Below, one piece after another: positions 26,599-41,000 of a stretch of 64,000 nt of DNA. The DNA is from Microbacterium suwonense (GTDB lineage: Bacteria > Actinomycetota > Actinomycetes > Actinomycetales > Microbacteriaceae). Below the pieces are notes generated by a model that searched no databases, was not told the origin of the DNA, and was given only the letters and a program-made list of their open reading frames with translations. How positions within the stretch are numbered: position 1 is the stretch's first letter; each line of letters begins with the position of its first letter. The stretch spans positions 1,860,001 through 1,924,000 of the forward strand of contig NZ_AP027728.1 in the NCBI RefSeq assembly GCF_030296555.1, written 5' to 3'. The position numbers and the translations under genes are program-made.

Positions 26599-29338
26599 TT
26601 GCTGACGTCGAACAGCCCGTGGGCTCCGCGCTCGGCGTCGATCATGAAGTGCGACACGAACGGGTAGTGCCCTGCCTCGGGGAAGATCAGCTCGACGAAT
26701 CCGCCCTGGGCGGGCTGCAGGCCGAGCGTCTGCGCCCCGGTATCCGCGGAATGATCCAGCAGATACGCGCCCTCGGCCCACACTGTGTCGAACTGGCCGC
26801 CGACGACGTGGAAGCTCGTGGACCGATCGATGCCGGCATCCAGCACCCACACCCGCACCTGCTCGCCGACGACAGCCGGCAGCGGAGCGTGATCGTACTG
26901 ATTCGCATAGCCGTTGAATGTCACCAGATCGGGGTTACGCGCAGCGATCTTGTCCATGTCGACCTCGCCGCCGTCGTGGTCACCGAGGTAGTACTCCCCC
27001 TGCACCAGCACGTAGCTGCGGTCGACCGCAGGCAGGTCATCGGGCTCGATCACCACCGCGCCGTACATGCCATTCGCGATATGCGCCGTCATCGGCATGG
27101 TCGAGCAGTGATACATCCAGATGCCCGCGCGCGTCGCCGTGAACGTGTAGGTCAGGCTCTCGCCCGGCGCGATCGTGCGCATCGGCTCGTCGGGAGCGAG
27201 AGAGCCGGCATGGAAGTCGATCGAGTGCCCCATCGACGCTTTGTTCTCGAGTGTGACGACGAAGCGGTCGCCCACCCGGCCATGCAACACCGGCCCGGGA
27301 GCGGTGCCGTTGTAAGTCCACAGCGTCTGCGTGATGCCCGGCGCGACCTCCAACTCCTCGTCGCGCGCAGTGAGCGTGATCTCGCGGGTGACGGGACCAT
27401 CGGATGCCGGAAGCGGATCGAGCTCGGCCTTGTACGGCGTGAACCCGGGCCCGGGCTCGGCATCCATCCCCGGCATCGCACCCAGATCGTGATCGGAATG
27501 ATCGGAGTGGTCGCCGTCTGCGCCGTCGGTCGCTGCGGGCGCAGGGGCGACGGATGCTCCGGTCGCGACGATCTGCATCGTCATACCCATCTGCCTGTGC
27601 CCCACGATCGAGCACCAGCCCTCGAGGTCGGCCTCGATCACGCCCACATCGATCGTCTCGGATTCGCCGGGTGCGAGGCGCGTTCCGGCGATGCCGTTCG
27701 CGAACACCAGGTCGTGCACCAGCTGCGGATCAGTGTTGGTGATCTCGATGATCAGACGCGTGCCTGCCGGCACTTCGATGCGGCTCGGGGTGAAGCGCAT
27801 GTCCGCCGCCTGCACCTGCACGGTCTGCACCGGAGCATCCGCATCACCCGTCGGTGCGGTGGTCCAGCCCATCCCGATCGGGTCAGCGGCCGCAGCGCCT
27901 GAGGCGACCAGGAGCACAGCCAGAAGGCCGGCGACGGCCTGTCCGGCGCGACGTCCGTGCGGCTGCTCGCCCTCCGGCGCCATCGGTCCGCGCCGACGCG
28001 CGGTCGGCGCGGTGCCCTCGCTCTGCTCCCCCGCCGCCGCACCCGCAGCAGCCCCCGCAGCACCCGCCGCACCCGCGCCCCCGCAGGCAGCATCGCACCC
28101 TCGGCCTTCGCATGGCGCTGCGCACGCATCGCCCGCAGCATCACCACCAGGAAGGACGCCATCGCGATCAAGTACAGGATCGACGCCGACACGCGCATCA
28201 GGCTCGACACCGGCAGCGCGCACACGGCGAGCGCGACGTTGGCTGTGGTCACGCGCAGCGGTCCGAGAGCATCGAACCCGGTCGTGCCGACACGCACCGG
28301 TGTCGGGCCTCCGCCGAGCACGACGGGGATCAGATAGCTGAGCGCACCGACCACGACCTGTGCGGCGAAACCGGCGGCGAGATACGGCACGACCTGATCC
28401 ACCAGCGCAGCAAGCGCATCGAAGCCGGCGCCGGCGATGAAGGCGACCACCGCACCGACCGCGATCATCGCCACAGCACCCGCCCACCAGACCAGCGCCA
28501 TCCCCACCGAGAGAGCGGCGAAACTGCGCGGAGCCTTCTGCCGGGCGGCGCGGAACAGCGAGATGCCGATGATCACGAGCCCTGCAAGGTAGGCGAGCAG
28601 ACCGACGGCGACGACGAGGAGCTGGGCAAGAGCAGCTCCTGTGGCCGCGACGACCACGCCGGCGGCGAGCAGCGGCAGCGCCCGAGCGGCACCGGATGCC
28701 GCGTGCTCATCGGCCCGGGTGCGCAGGATCGTGGGCCACAGCGTCACGACCGTGCCGGCGACCGTGAGCCCGATCCATCCGAGCACGTTCAGGAAGGCGT
28801 GCGCCAGCACGAGGTTGGCCGCACCGTCGCCGCGGGCGAGCCAGGCGCCGAGCGCCGCCCCGATGGTCAGCAGCGCCGCGGATGCGATGTAGTACCGGAT
28901 CGTGCGCCCGAACCGGCCGGGCATACTGCGGCGAGCGCGACCGATCAGGCTGATGCCGTGCCAGACCACGGCGGCGATCAGGGCCGCCGCACCGACGAGC
29001 GTCACCGGCCAGATGTGCGTGACGACGCCGGCGATGATGACGGCGGCGCCGGCGTTCGAGAGGATCAGTCGAATCGTCTGCGTGCGGCGATCAGCATCCG
29101 TCGCCCTGCTGCGCAGCAGCGCGAAAGAGAAGTACTGACTCCACACCAGGATCGCGTGCGTGACCGCGCCCAGCAGCAGCAGGTGCAGCATCAGCCAGCC
29201 CGGCATGGGCAGCGCGCGATGCGCGACCGCCGCGACGATGGTCAGCAGCAGCCACACCAGCGTGGGGATGTCGCGCATCGGCCAGAAACCGCGGTTCTTC
29301 GCGGGGGCCGAGGGTGGCGAGGTCAGGTTCGGGGTCAT
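26595..29338 (-). CDS. NirK-like copper enzyme fused to a membrane domain, one apparent frameshift
   Basis: One protein of about 914 residues when one base is restored in a G/C run near 28078-28082. The N-terminal part (about 20-405) has roughly 12 membrane segments and resembles NnrS-type proteins. After an Ala/Gly linker and another hydrophobic segment there is a cupredoxin domain with type 1 copper ligands (VHDL, WCSIVGHRQMGM). A two-domain multicopper oxidase/NirK part follows: HSIDFHAGSL, and WMYHCSTMPMTAHIANGM. These match copper nitrite reductases, which reduce nitrite to nitric oxide. Reading it as two overlapping genes would need a 230-base overlap, so a single fused protein is preferred. 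It is coupled to the next gene upstream. Confidence 0.8.
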
Positions 29339-30582
29339 CGCGGGTCACTCGTTTCGGCGGATTTCGCGCGATTCGCAGGAGCATCGTCGGATTCTGTTCC
29401 TGTGTTTCGTGCGATCTCCTGCGTTTCGTGCGGGGCACGATGGCGGGAGTCGGATGCTGCGGATGGGGCGCCAGCGGGAGCTGCGCCCGACTCGGATGCC
29501 ACCGTCCGCGGCACCCCGAGCACCGCACTGGTGACCGCGGTGAGCACGAACAGCAGCAGGGCGACGACGCCGAGCACTCCGCCGATCTGCCAGGCGGCCG
29601 GCAACTGGAACGCGTCGCCGATCCAGACCCGCACGACCAGCGCCACCTGCAGGAGCGCGATCGGCACCCAGAACGCGGGGCGGTACGGCAGCGGAATGTG
29701 CAGCACCGCCGGAAGGATGGTGGTCGCATGCGCCATGATCATCGAGAACGTGTACCCGAGGAACACCGCGTGGATCACGGCGTCGTAGGCGGGCTGCGTG
29801 GACGGGTACCCCAGCAGCAGCACGAGGGCCGCGACTGCCAGCCACACATACCCAGCCAGGATGCACGCCGCCATGTACCGTGTCACACCCGTCGCACGGA
29901 TCGTGCGGCGGGCGACGTCATGCACGATCAGCCAGCCGGTCAGCGACAGCAGTGCGACTCCGAGCAGCACGGCCCCGGCATCCGGGAACACCAGCCCGAC
30001 TGCCAGCGCACCCGCGACGGCCCAGGCGTGGATCAGCAGACGGATGCCGGCCTGCGGCCCCATCGTGATGCGCGCCAGCTCCACTCGCTCGGCGGCGATC
30101 GTGAGCACGAGGAATCCGATCAGCCAGGGGATGATGCGCGTCATCTCATCCTGACCGATCCAGATCACCGCCCCGCACAGTGCGAGCCCGGCGGCCAGCA
30201 GCTGGGTGAGCAGCGCGGCGTCGTACTGCCGCTGCCAGAGCGGGATGTACAGCAGCACGAAGGATGCCGCCCCCGCCGCCAGCACGATCTTCGCAACCGT
30301 CAGCGGAACGGGGGTGACGATCAGCAGTACCCCGCCGATGCCCAGCAGCGCCGGTGTGACGAAACCGATCGGGCGGGCGTACGCGGTGGCGCGCTCCAGG
30401 CTGATCAGGGTGCCGACGAAGCCGATCGCCAGCAGCATCCCGTGCACCTCGGGGAGCCGCTCGGTCGTCACCGGAGCGGGCAGACCCAGCAGCACCATGC
30501 CCGCGTCCAGGCCGGCGAGCAGAGCGAGGCCGGCAGGCAGCATCCACAGCATCCGCAGCGGGATGCGCTTGCGGGCGTTCAC
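29335..30582 (-). CDS. NnrS-like integral membrane protein
   Basis: 415 residues with about 12 hydrophobic segments. Histidines lie in membrane regions (LPEVHGMLLAIGF, HAVFLGYTFSMIMAHATTILP) as in NnrS, a heme/copper membrane protein tied to nitric oxide stress. It starts at a GTG in the stop codon of the regulator gene (30582), and its end overlaps the copper-enzyme gene start by four bases, so all three are coupled. The Ser/Ala/Glu-rich last 50 residues are probably cytoplasmic. The longer upstream frame overlaps the regulator and is not coding. Confidence 0.8.
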   Translation of the reverse strand: MNARKRIPLRMLWMLPAGLALLAGLDAGMVLLGLPAPVTTERLPEVHGMLLAIGFVGTLISLERATAYARPIGFVTPALLGIGGVLLIVTPVPLTVAKIVLAAGAASFVLLYIPLWQRQYDAALLTQLLAAGLALCGAVIWIGQDEMTRIIPWLIGFLVLTIAAERVELARITMGPQAGIRLLIHAWAVAGALAVGLVFPDAGAVLLGVALLSLTGWLIVHDVARRTIRATGVTRYMAACILAGYVWLAVAALVLLLGYPSTQPAYDAVIHAVFLGYTFSMIMAHATTILPAVLHIPLPYRPAFWVPIALLQVALVVRVWIGDAFQLPAAWQIGGVLGVVALLLFVLTAVTSAVLGVPRTVASESGAAPAGAPSAASDSRHRAPHETQEIARNTGTESDDAPANRAKSAETSDPR

Positions 30583-31298
30583 GAGGCGGCGCGCAGGTGC
30601 AGCACGCAACCGCCATCGGCGCGCAGGGGCAGCAGTTCGGCATCCGCGTGCTCGTCGCGGGAGCGGGCGATGCCGGCGACCATGCCCTCGTGCACCGCGC
30701 AGACGACGTCGGTGCGGCGGGCGGCGGCGGCCAGAAGCGGGCAGCGGCGCAGCACGATGGGGTCGTCGCCGGGCCTCTCGGCGCCGGCTTCCTCGGGGCC
30801 GGCACCCTCGGGGCCGGTCTCTTCCGGAGCGAAGCCCTGCTCGCGCATCAGGTCGACCACGAGCGCGCGCGCATCGTCTTCGGCATCCGTGCGCTCCGCC
30901 GCGATCTCGGTTCCCCAACGGATGCCGGAGGCACGGGCCTGCGCGACCGGATCGTCGCTGACGTGGATCAGCGAGTCCGCCAGCGCGAGGGCGAGTCCGG
31001 CGTACGGATTGACGACATCGGCACGCGGCGCCTCCCAGCGCCACCCCGGACGGCCGCGGCCATGGGCCTGGGCACGGATGCGGCGCAGCCGCCCGTCCCG
31101 ACGCAGCCGCTCGAGGTGCTCGCGAATGGTGTTCTCGTGCAAGCCGGTCGCCGCAACGACCTCGGCGGTCGAGGCCGACCCGCGCGATTCGATCTCGCGC
31201 AGGATGCGCTCACGCGTGGAGGAGCCGCGCCGCACATCGGCGTCGCGCCTCTGTGGAGCCTCTCTTTTCGATGCTCCGGAACCTCGATGCTTTTCCAC
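30579..31298 (-). CDS. HTH regulator with cysteine cluster, SufR-like
   Basis: 239 residues. The winged helix-turn-helix (STAEVVAATGLHENTIREHLERL, shown in parts) lies at about 40-70. The C-terminal half holds three cysteines, CPLL, VCAVHEGM and GCVLHL, with spacing like SufR-type iron-sulfur repressors. Such clusters sense iron-sulfur status or nitric oxide. It starts with a GTG and leads the NnrS-like/NirK-like operon, divergent from the DUF2249 gene. It probably regulates both through the TTAC/GTAA palindrome just upstream. Confidence 0.75.
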   Translation of the reverse strand: MEKHRGSGASKREAPQRRDADVRRGSSTRERILREIESRGSASTAEVVAATGLHENTIREHLERLRRDGRLRRIRAQAHGRGRPGWRWEAPRADVVNPYAGLALALADSLIHVSDDPVAQARASGIRWGTEIAAERTDAEDDARALVVDLMREQGFAPEETGPEGAGPEEAGAERPGDDPIVLRRCPLLAAAARRTDVVCAVHEGMVAGIARSRDEHADAELLPLRADGGCVLHLRAAS

Positions 31299-31299
31299 G

Positions 31300-31312
31300 T
31301 TACTCAGTGTAA
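31300..31312. promoter_or_regulatory. Palindromic operator between divergent regulator and DUF2249 genes
   Basis: TTACTCAGTGTAA is a perfect 4+4 palindrome with a 5-base centre, directly upstream of the regulator GTG. The adjacent TAAAAT at 31313-31318 may be a -10 box for the rightward gene. Confidence 0.45.
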
Positions 31313-31355
31313 TAAAATCGGGGGCAAACCCCTACCCAGAGAGACGGAGATGATC

Positions 31356-31670
31356 ATGGGCCACATCGAGATCCACCGATCGAGATCAGAGGCGACCGAC
31401 CAGTCGCCCACCGCAGGCTGCACATGCGGCGAGGTGGATGAGGAACTGCCCGAGCTCGACGTGCAGACCATCCCGCACGCCGTCCGTCACGCCGCGATCT
31501 TCGGTGCGATCGAATCGCTGCGCCCGGGAGCGGCCATGGTGATCTCGGCCACGCACAACCCGGTGCCGCTGCTCACCCAGCTGCAGGCCAAGCACGGCGG
31601 CGCCTACAAGACGCGCTACCTCGACGAGGGCCCCGAGCGCTGGCGCATCCTGGTCCGCAACGCGGCCTGA
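31356..31670 (+). CDS. DUF2249 domain protein
   Basis: 104 residues from the ATG at 31356 with GGAG six bases upstream; another ATG at 31350 has no spacing for it. The core runs from ELDVQTIPHAVRHAAIFGAI to RILVRNAA and contains the conserved stretch ISATHNPVPLL, typical of DUF2249, a SirA/TusA-like fold often linked with nitric oxide and denitrification genes. A short N-terminal extension has CTCGE. It is divergent from the HTH regulator and probably controlled by it. Confidence 0.8.
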   Translation: MGHIEIHRSRSEATDQSPTAGCTCGEVDEELPELDVQTIPHAVRHAAIFGAIESLRPGAAMVISATHNPVPLLTQLQAKHGGAYKTRYLDEGPERWRILVRNAA

Positions 31671-31737
31671 TCGTCGCTTTCTGCTTCAGGTGGCGGCTCC
31701 TGCTGCTTCCGCGCGCTGCCCTGCTCCATCCCGCCGC

Positions 31738-31796
31738 TTCAGGTGGCGCATATGGCCACTTCAGCGCGACGGATGCGGCGTATTGCGCCACCTGAA
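31738..31796. repeat. Palindromic element of the TTCAGGTGGC family
   Basis: Arms TTCAGGTGGCGCATAT and its partner ending GCGCCACCTGAA pair with one or two mismatches. A half copy (GCTTCAGGTGGCGGC) lies at 31684. It occupies most of the gap between the DUF2249 gene and the tRNA-Tyr terminator. Confidence 0.8.
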
Positions 31797-31823
31797 AGGA
31801 AAGGGATCACCCCGAAGAACGAT

Positions 31824-31852
31824 GAAGGCCCCCGCGTGATGCGAGGGCCTTC
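31824..31852 (-). terminator. Terminator of tRNA-Tyr
   Basis: A stem GAAGGCCC paired with GGGCCTTC around CGCGTGATGCGA-type inner bases, followed on the minus strand by ATCGTTCTTC. It lies just downstream of the tRNA. Confidence 0.7.
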
Positions 31853-31859
31853 AGTCGTG

Positions 31860-31943
31860 TGGTGGCGAGTACAGGATTCGAACCTGTGAAGCTTACGCGG
31901 CTGATTTACAGTCAGCTCCCTTTGGCCGCTCGGGCAACTCGCC
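31860..31943 (-). tRNA. tRNA-Tyr (anticodon GTA)
   Basis: The acceptor GGCGAGT pairs with ACTCGCC. The anticodon loop CTGTAAA gives GTA. A long variable arm is present, as expected for bacterial tRNA-Tyr. CCA is encoded at 31860-31862, unlike the tRNA-Met and tRNA-Thr genes in this window. Confidence 0.95.
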
Positions 31944-32076
31944 AGGGCACCCCCGTCCGGCTTGTCCAGTCAACCGGGGGCGCGAAGATCAAGCATACCG
32001 GTCGGAGACGCCTCGTAAGAAATCGACCTCTCACGTCGCGCGAGCCGCTCTCGCGACGCCCTCATGATCCCCTCCC

Positions 32077-32127
32077 CGTCGCAGAAAACGTCGCTTCCGG
32101 CCCCTTCGGGCGACAAAAAGTGCGACG
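32077..32127. repeat. Long imperfect hairpin downstream of pfkB
   Basis: CGTCGCAGAAAACGTCGC pairs with GCGACAAAAAGTGCGACG around a CCGGCCCCTTCGG-type loop. Outer CCCTC and GAGGG blocks extend it. It may end transcription of the kinase gene on the minus strand. The stretch 31944-32147 has no gene. Confidence 0.6.
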
Positions 32128-32147
32128 GGAAGACGGGAGGGTGAGGG

Positions 32148-33068
32148 TCAGCTGCCGGAGACGCCTCGGTCGGATTCGGCCAGTGACTCCGGCGTGCGCA
32201 GCAGACCGCCCTCGGCGCGGCATGTCGCGGCGGCGATCAGCATCGCCCGATCGAGCAGACGCTGCCACCCGGCATCCGACGACGGACGCTCATCCACCAG
32301 CCCCTCGGCCACTGCCGCGAGCGTGGCGTCGCCGGCTCCGACGGTGTCGATGACCGGCCCGGGAAGCGTCGCGATCGGGGCGGTGAACTCACCGGCATCC
32401 GTCTCCAGCACTGCACCATCCGCGCCCGCCGTCGCCAGCACCGCACCGGTGCCCAGCTCGCGCAGCCGCTCTCGCAGCGCGTCGAGATCGCCGTCGTACA
32501 GCAGCACGGCGTCATCAAACCCGACCTTCACCAGCTCCGCCCGCGATGCGAGTGCCTCGAAACCGCGCACGAAATCAGCCCGGTCGTGCAGCATCCCCGC
32601 ACGCGGGTTGGGGTCGATCACCAGACGCGTCTCGCCGACGGCATCCGACAGCGCCGTCACCTCGGCCTCAACGTCGAACGGGAAGCAGCTGACCGCGACC
32701 AGCGCCGCGTCCGAGAGCGCGTCGAGCGCGGCATCGGAGTAGCGGATGCTGCGCCGCTGGGCCGCCTCGTTGAACACGTACTCCGGTTCGCCGTCCGCGG
32801 CGCGCTGCACGATCGCCCGTGAGGAGCCGTACTTCGAGGGGCTGTCGATCAGAGTGACACCGTGGTCGGAGAGATACTCGCGGATGTGGTCGCCGGCTGC
32901 ATCCGCTCCGATCATCGCGATCAGCGTGACCGGCACTCCCAGCCGGCGCAGCCCGACAGCGACGTTCAGCGCTGCGCCTCCGACCAGCTCACGGATGCCG
33001 GAGGAATCCCGGATCTCGTCGATCAGCGCGTCGCCGATGACGACGACTCCACGTTTCTCTGTGCTCAC
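32148..33068 (-). CDS. PfkB family carbohydrate kinase
   Basis: 306 residues of the ribokinase/PfkB fold. GGAALNVAVGLRRLG near 30-44 is the substrate-side PfkB signature. DTVGAGDATLAAV near 247-259 carries the anion hole and catalytic Asp of the second signature. Members phosphorylate sugars such as fructose or ribose in the cytoplasm. The exact sugar cannot be told. It is a single gene, divergent from the lipoprotein gene. Confidence 0.88.
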   Translation of the reverse strand: MSTEKRGVVVIGDALIDEIRDSSGIRELVGGAALNVAVGLRRLGVPVTLIAMIGADAAGDHIREYLSDHGVTLIDSPSKYGSSRAIVQRAADGEPEYVFNEAAQRRSIRYSDAALDALSDAALVAVSCFPFDVEAEVTALSDAVGETRLVIDPNPRAGMLHDRADFVRGFEALASRAELVKVGFDDAVLLYDGDLDALRERLRELGTGAVLATAGADGAVLETDAGEFTAPIATLPGPVIDTVGAGDATLAAVAEGLVDERPSSDAGWQRLLDRAMLIAAATCRAEGGLLRTPESLAESDRGVSGS

Positions 33069-33238
33069 CCTGCGAGACTATCGCCCCGGCTTGCCCCTGT
33101 TCGCCCAGGGGCGGCCCTGTTTCGTAGACGCTCGGCCTGGCCGTCGACTGTGCGGACTCCCGTCGAGCCGGTGAGCGCAGGCCGGCAACGGCGGCGCGCC
33201 CCGCCTCGAAGCACAACAGCCAACCATAACCTGTCGGC

Positions 33239-33829
33239 ATGAGGCTTCACGGCGGTGTGGGAGCAGCACTTCTCGGTGCGGGCCTGATCCTGCTCACAGC
33301 GTGCACGCCCGGAACCGGAGACGCTCCGGACACCGGCGAGAACGGCAGGCCCTCGGCATCCGCTCCCGCCTCCGTCGACCCCGACCCCCGCAGCACACCG
33401 GCGCCGACCAGCACGCCCGTCGCACTCCCCACCGACTGCAAGACGATCCTGTCGGGCGACGTGCTCGCCCAGCTGAAGGACGTGCCCTTGAACGATCCGG
33501 CGCTCGGCGAGAGCGGCGTGCTCGACGACGGGACGCTGCTGTGCGTCTGGGCAGATCCACACGCAGACACCACGGGTCTGACGACGCGGATCGAGCGGAT
33601 GCCGCGCGGTGAGGCGCTCGACATGCTCAGCTCGCTCGCCGAGGAGGGTTTCTCCTGTTACACGCCCGACGGCGGCACGCGCTGCGAGAAGACCTGGAAG
33701 AGCGAGCAGTACCCCGTGACCGACGGACGCACTCTGTTCTGGCGCGATGATGTGCTGATCGACACGAACTACTCGAACCTCGCCCCGCAGGGTTACACCG
33801 CGAGCATCGTCGCAGCGATCTGGGGCTGA
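33239..33829 (+). CDS. Secreted lipoprotein of unknown function
   Basis: 196 residues. A basic N-terminus and hydrophobic segment end in the lipobox LTAC, so the mature protein is lipid-anchored outside the membrane at the cysteine near 22. A Pro/Thr/Ser-rich linker follows, then a folded domain of about 130 residues with four cysteines (DCKTIL, LLCVWADP, FSCYTPD, TRCEKTW) that may form two disulfides. The pattern resembles DUF3558-like actinobacterial lipoproteins. No function was recognised. Confidence 0.75.
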   Translation: MRLHGGVGAALLGAGLILLTACTPGTGDAPDTGENGRPSASAPASVDPDPRSTPAPTSTPVALPTDCKTILSGDVLAQLKDVPLNDPALGESGVLDDGTLLCVWADPHADTTGLTTRIERMPRGEALDMLSSLAEEGFSCYTPDGGTRCEKTWKSEQYPVTDGRTLFWRDDVLIDTNYSNLAPQGYTASIVAAIWG

Positions 33830-33870
33830 TTCGCGCGCGTGCGTGGCCCGAATGGCTGGGCCCTCTGCGC

Positions 33871-33928
33871 TCGCGTGACCCGAATGGCGGCTTCACCAGC
33901 GCTGAGGCGACGATATGCGACCCGCGAA
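33871..33928. repeat. Degenerate palindromic element of the TTCAGGTGGC family
   Basis: TCGCGTGACCCGAATGGCGG pairs imperfectly with sequence ending ATGCGACCCGCGA. The outer arm has changed to CGCG on both sides, keeping pairing. It lies between the lipoprotein gene and the rpoC terminator. Confidence 0.6.
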
Positions 33929-33963
33929 GGCTAAGTCGACCGGCTCAGCGCCGAACACGACGA

Positions 33964-33998
33964 AGGCCCCGGGCCCTCCGCAAGGAGGGGCCGGGGCC
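33964..33998 (-). terminator. GC-rich terminator downstream of rpoC
   Basis: AGGCCCCGGGCCCTCC pairs with GGAGGGGCCGGGGCC around a GCAA loop. On the minus strand it is followed by TTCGTCGTGTTCG. It is 123 bases past the rpoC stop and probably ends the rpoBC transcript. Confidence 0.7.
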
Positions 33999-34022
33999 CG
34001 GGTGAGTGCCGACGGGGTGCGC

Positions 34023-34120
34023 CGCCGGCACTCGCCTCAATCAGTTGTGTTCGCGACTTCGTCGCTCGACAACCTCAATCGGCTCGGCCGGACGAGCAAG
34101 CTCGCCGGCACTCGCCTCAA

Positions 34121-34128
<8 letters not shown>
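34023..34128. repeat. 26-base direct repeat copying the rpoC 3' end
   Basis: Positions 34023-34048 and 34103-34128 are identical over 26 bases (begins CGCCGGCACTCGCC). The second copy includes the rpoC stop codon; the first lies 80 bases beyond it. It looks like a local duplication of the gene end. Confidence 0.85.
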
Positions 34129-37996
<3,868 letters not shown>

Positions 37997-38043
37997 TTGT
38001 TCTCCTGGGTAGAAAGATTCTGTCGCTTGTCGAAGGTCCGAGA

Positions 38044-41000
38044 TCAGATCTCGTCGATCGATGCGGCTTCGAAACGGCTGGAGATGTTGATGCCGAGCTC
38101 CTCCGCAGCGCGGAAGGCCTCGTCATCGGTGTCGCGGAGGTTCACCGCGGTGCCGTCGGCCGAGAGCACCTCGACGTTCAGGCAGAGCGACTGCATCTCC
38201 TTCATGAGCACCTTGAACGACTCCGGCGTACCGGGCTCCTGGATGTTCTCGCCCTTGACGATCGCCTCGTACACCTTGACGCGGCCGAGGATGTCGTCGG
38301 ACTTGATCGTGAGCAGCTCCTGCAGCGCGTACGCGGCACCGTAGGCCTCGAGGGCCCACACCTCCATCTCACCGAAGCGCTGGCCGCCGAACTGCGCCTT
38401 TCCACCGAGCGGCTGCTGAGTGATCATCGAGTACGGGCCGGTCGAGCGCGCGTGGATCTTGTCGTCGACCAGGTGGTGCAGCTTCAGGATGTACATGTAG
38501 CCGACCGAGACGGGAGCCGGGAACGGGTCGCCGGAGCGGCCGTCGAACAGCTGCGTCTTGCCGCTGCGGTCGATCAGGCGCACGCCGTCGCGGGTCTCGA
38601 GCGTCGAGTCCAGCAGACCCGTGATCTCGGACTCGCTGGCACCGTCGAACACCGGGGTGGCGACCTTGGTGTTCGGCGCGACGTCGCGGGCGTCCTCGGG
38701 GAGCTTCACGGCCCACTCCGGGTTGCCCTCGATCTTCCAGCCGGTCTTGGCGATCCACCCGAGGTGGGTCTCCAGCACCTGGCCGAAGTTCATGCGACCC
38801 GGGATGCCGAGCGGGTTGAGCACCACGTCGACCGGGGTTCCGTCGGAGAGGAACGGCATGTCCTCCACCGGCAGGATCTTCGCGATGACGCCCTTGTTAC
38901 CGTGGCGGCCGGCGAGCTTGTCGCCCTCGGTGATCTTGCGCTTCTGGGCGATGTAGACCACGACGCGGCGGTTGACGCCCGAGCCGAGCTCGTCGTCGCC
39001 CTCCTCGGCGTTGAACTCCTTGACGGCGATGATCGTGCCCTGCTCGCCGTGCGGCACCTTCAGCGACGTGTCGCGGACCTCGCGGCTCTTCTCGTTGAAG
39101 ATCGCGCGGAGCAGACGCTCCTCGGCGCTCAGCTCGGTCTCGCCCTTCGGCGTGACCTTGCCGACCAGGATGTCGCCGGGGCGGACCTCGGCACCGATGC
39201 GGATGATGCCGCGCTCGTCGAGGTCCTTCAGCAGCTCGGGGCTGACGTTGGGGAGGTCACGGGTGATCTCCTCCTTGCCCAGCTTGGTGTCGCGGGCGTC
39301 GACCTCGTACTCCTCGATGTGGATCGAGGAGAGGGTGTCGTCCTTCACCAGCTCCTGGCTGAGGATGATCGCATCCTCGAAGTTGTGGCCCTCCCACGGC
39401 ATGAACGCGACGAGCAGGTTCTTGCCCAGCGCGAGCTCGCCGTTGTCGGTGGCGGGGCCGTCGGCGATGACCTCGCCGACCTCCACGCGCTCACCGGCGC
39501 TGACGATCACACGCTGGTTGTAGGACGTGCCCTGGTTCGAGCGGTCGAACTTGCGCAGGTGGTACTCCTGCGTGCCGCCCTCGTCGAGCATGACCACGAC
39601 GCGGTCCGCGGAGACCTCGCTGACCACACCGGCCTTGGCTGCGGTGACCACGTCACCGGCGTCGATAGCGGTGTAGCCCTCCATACCGGTGCCGACCAGC
39701 GGCGAGTCGCTGCGCAGCAGCGGCACCGCCTGACGCTGCATGTTGGCGCCCATCAGGGCGCGCTGCGCGTCGTCGTGCTCGAGGAAGGGCACGAGCGAGG
39801 TCGCGACCGACACCATCTGGCGCGGCGAGACGTCGATGTAGCCGATCTCCTCGGGCAGGAACAGGTCGACCTCGCCGCTGCCGCCGCGGGGGCGCGCCAG
39901 CACGTGGCTCTCGACGAAGCTTCCGTCGTCAGCGAGCGGCGCGTTGGCCTGGGCGATGTTGAAGTCGGCTTCCTCAGATGCGGTGAGGTAGTCGATCTCG
40001 TCGGTGACCTTGCCGTCGACGACCCGGCGGTACGGGGTCTCGATGAAGCCGAACGAGTTGATGCGGGCGAAGGTCGCCAGCGCGCCGATCAGACCGATGT
40101 TCGGGCCTTCAGGCGTCTCGATCGGGCACATCCGGCCGTAGTGCGAGGGGTGCACGTCGCGCACCTCGACACCGGCGCGGTCGCGGCTCAGACCACCGGG
40201 ACCGAGCGCCGAGAGGCGGCGCTTGTTGGTCAGACCCGCGAGCGGGTTGTTCTGGTCCATGAACTGCGACAGCTGCGAGGTGCCGAAGAACTCCTTGATC
40301 GCGGCCACGACGGGGCGCACGTTGATCAGGGTCTGCGGGGTGATCGCCTCGATGTCCTGCGTGGTCATGCGCTCGCGGACCACGCGCTCCATGCGCGACA
40401 GGCCGGTGCGCACCTGGTTCTGGATCAGCTCGCCGACCGCGCGGATGCGACGGTTGCCGAAGTTGTCAATGTCGTCGACGGCGATGCGGATCTCGGCCTT
40501 CTTGCCGCCGCGGATGCCCTCGAACGTCTCGTCGCCGCGGTGCAGCCGCACCAGGTACTTGATCGTCGCGACGATGTCCTCGACGGTCAGCACCGAGTCG
40601 GTGAGCGCGCCGGCGAGACCGAGCTTCTGGTTGATCTTGTAGCGACCCACCTTGGCCAGGTCGTAGCGCTTCGGGTTGAAGTAGAAGTTGTCCAGCAGCG
40701 CGCGGGCGGCCTCGGCGGCGACCTGCTCGCCCGGACGCAGCTTGCGGTAGATATCGCGCAGCGCGTCTTCCTTGGTGAGGATGGTGTCCTTGGCCAGCGT
40801 CTCCTCGATGGAGGGGAAGCCGGCGAACTCGGTGAGGATCTCCTCGCTGGTCATGCCCAGCGCCTTCAGGAAGACGGTGACCGACTGCTTGCGCTTGCGG
40901 TCGACGCGCACGCCGACCTGGTCGCGCTTGTCGATCTCGAACTCGAGCCAGGCACCGCGGCTGGGGATGACGCGCGCGGTGACGATGTCCTTGTCACTGG

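Noticed and set aside
27854..29788. 644-codon plus-strand frame opposite the NirK-like fusion
   Set aside because: Composition is Arg/His/Pro-rich and typical of an antisense shadow; the minus strand encodes recognisable copper and membrane domains.
29583..31044. Longer NnrS-like reading frame up to 31044
   Set aside because: The extra N-terminal part overlaps the HTH regulator and has no membrane character; the coupled GTG at 30582 is better.
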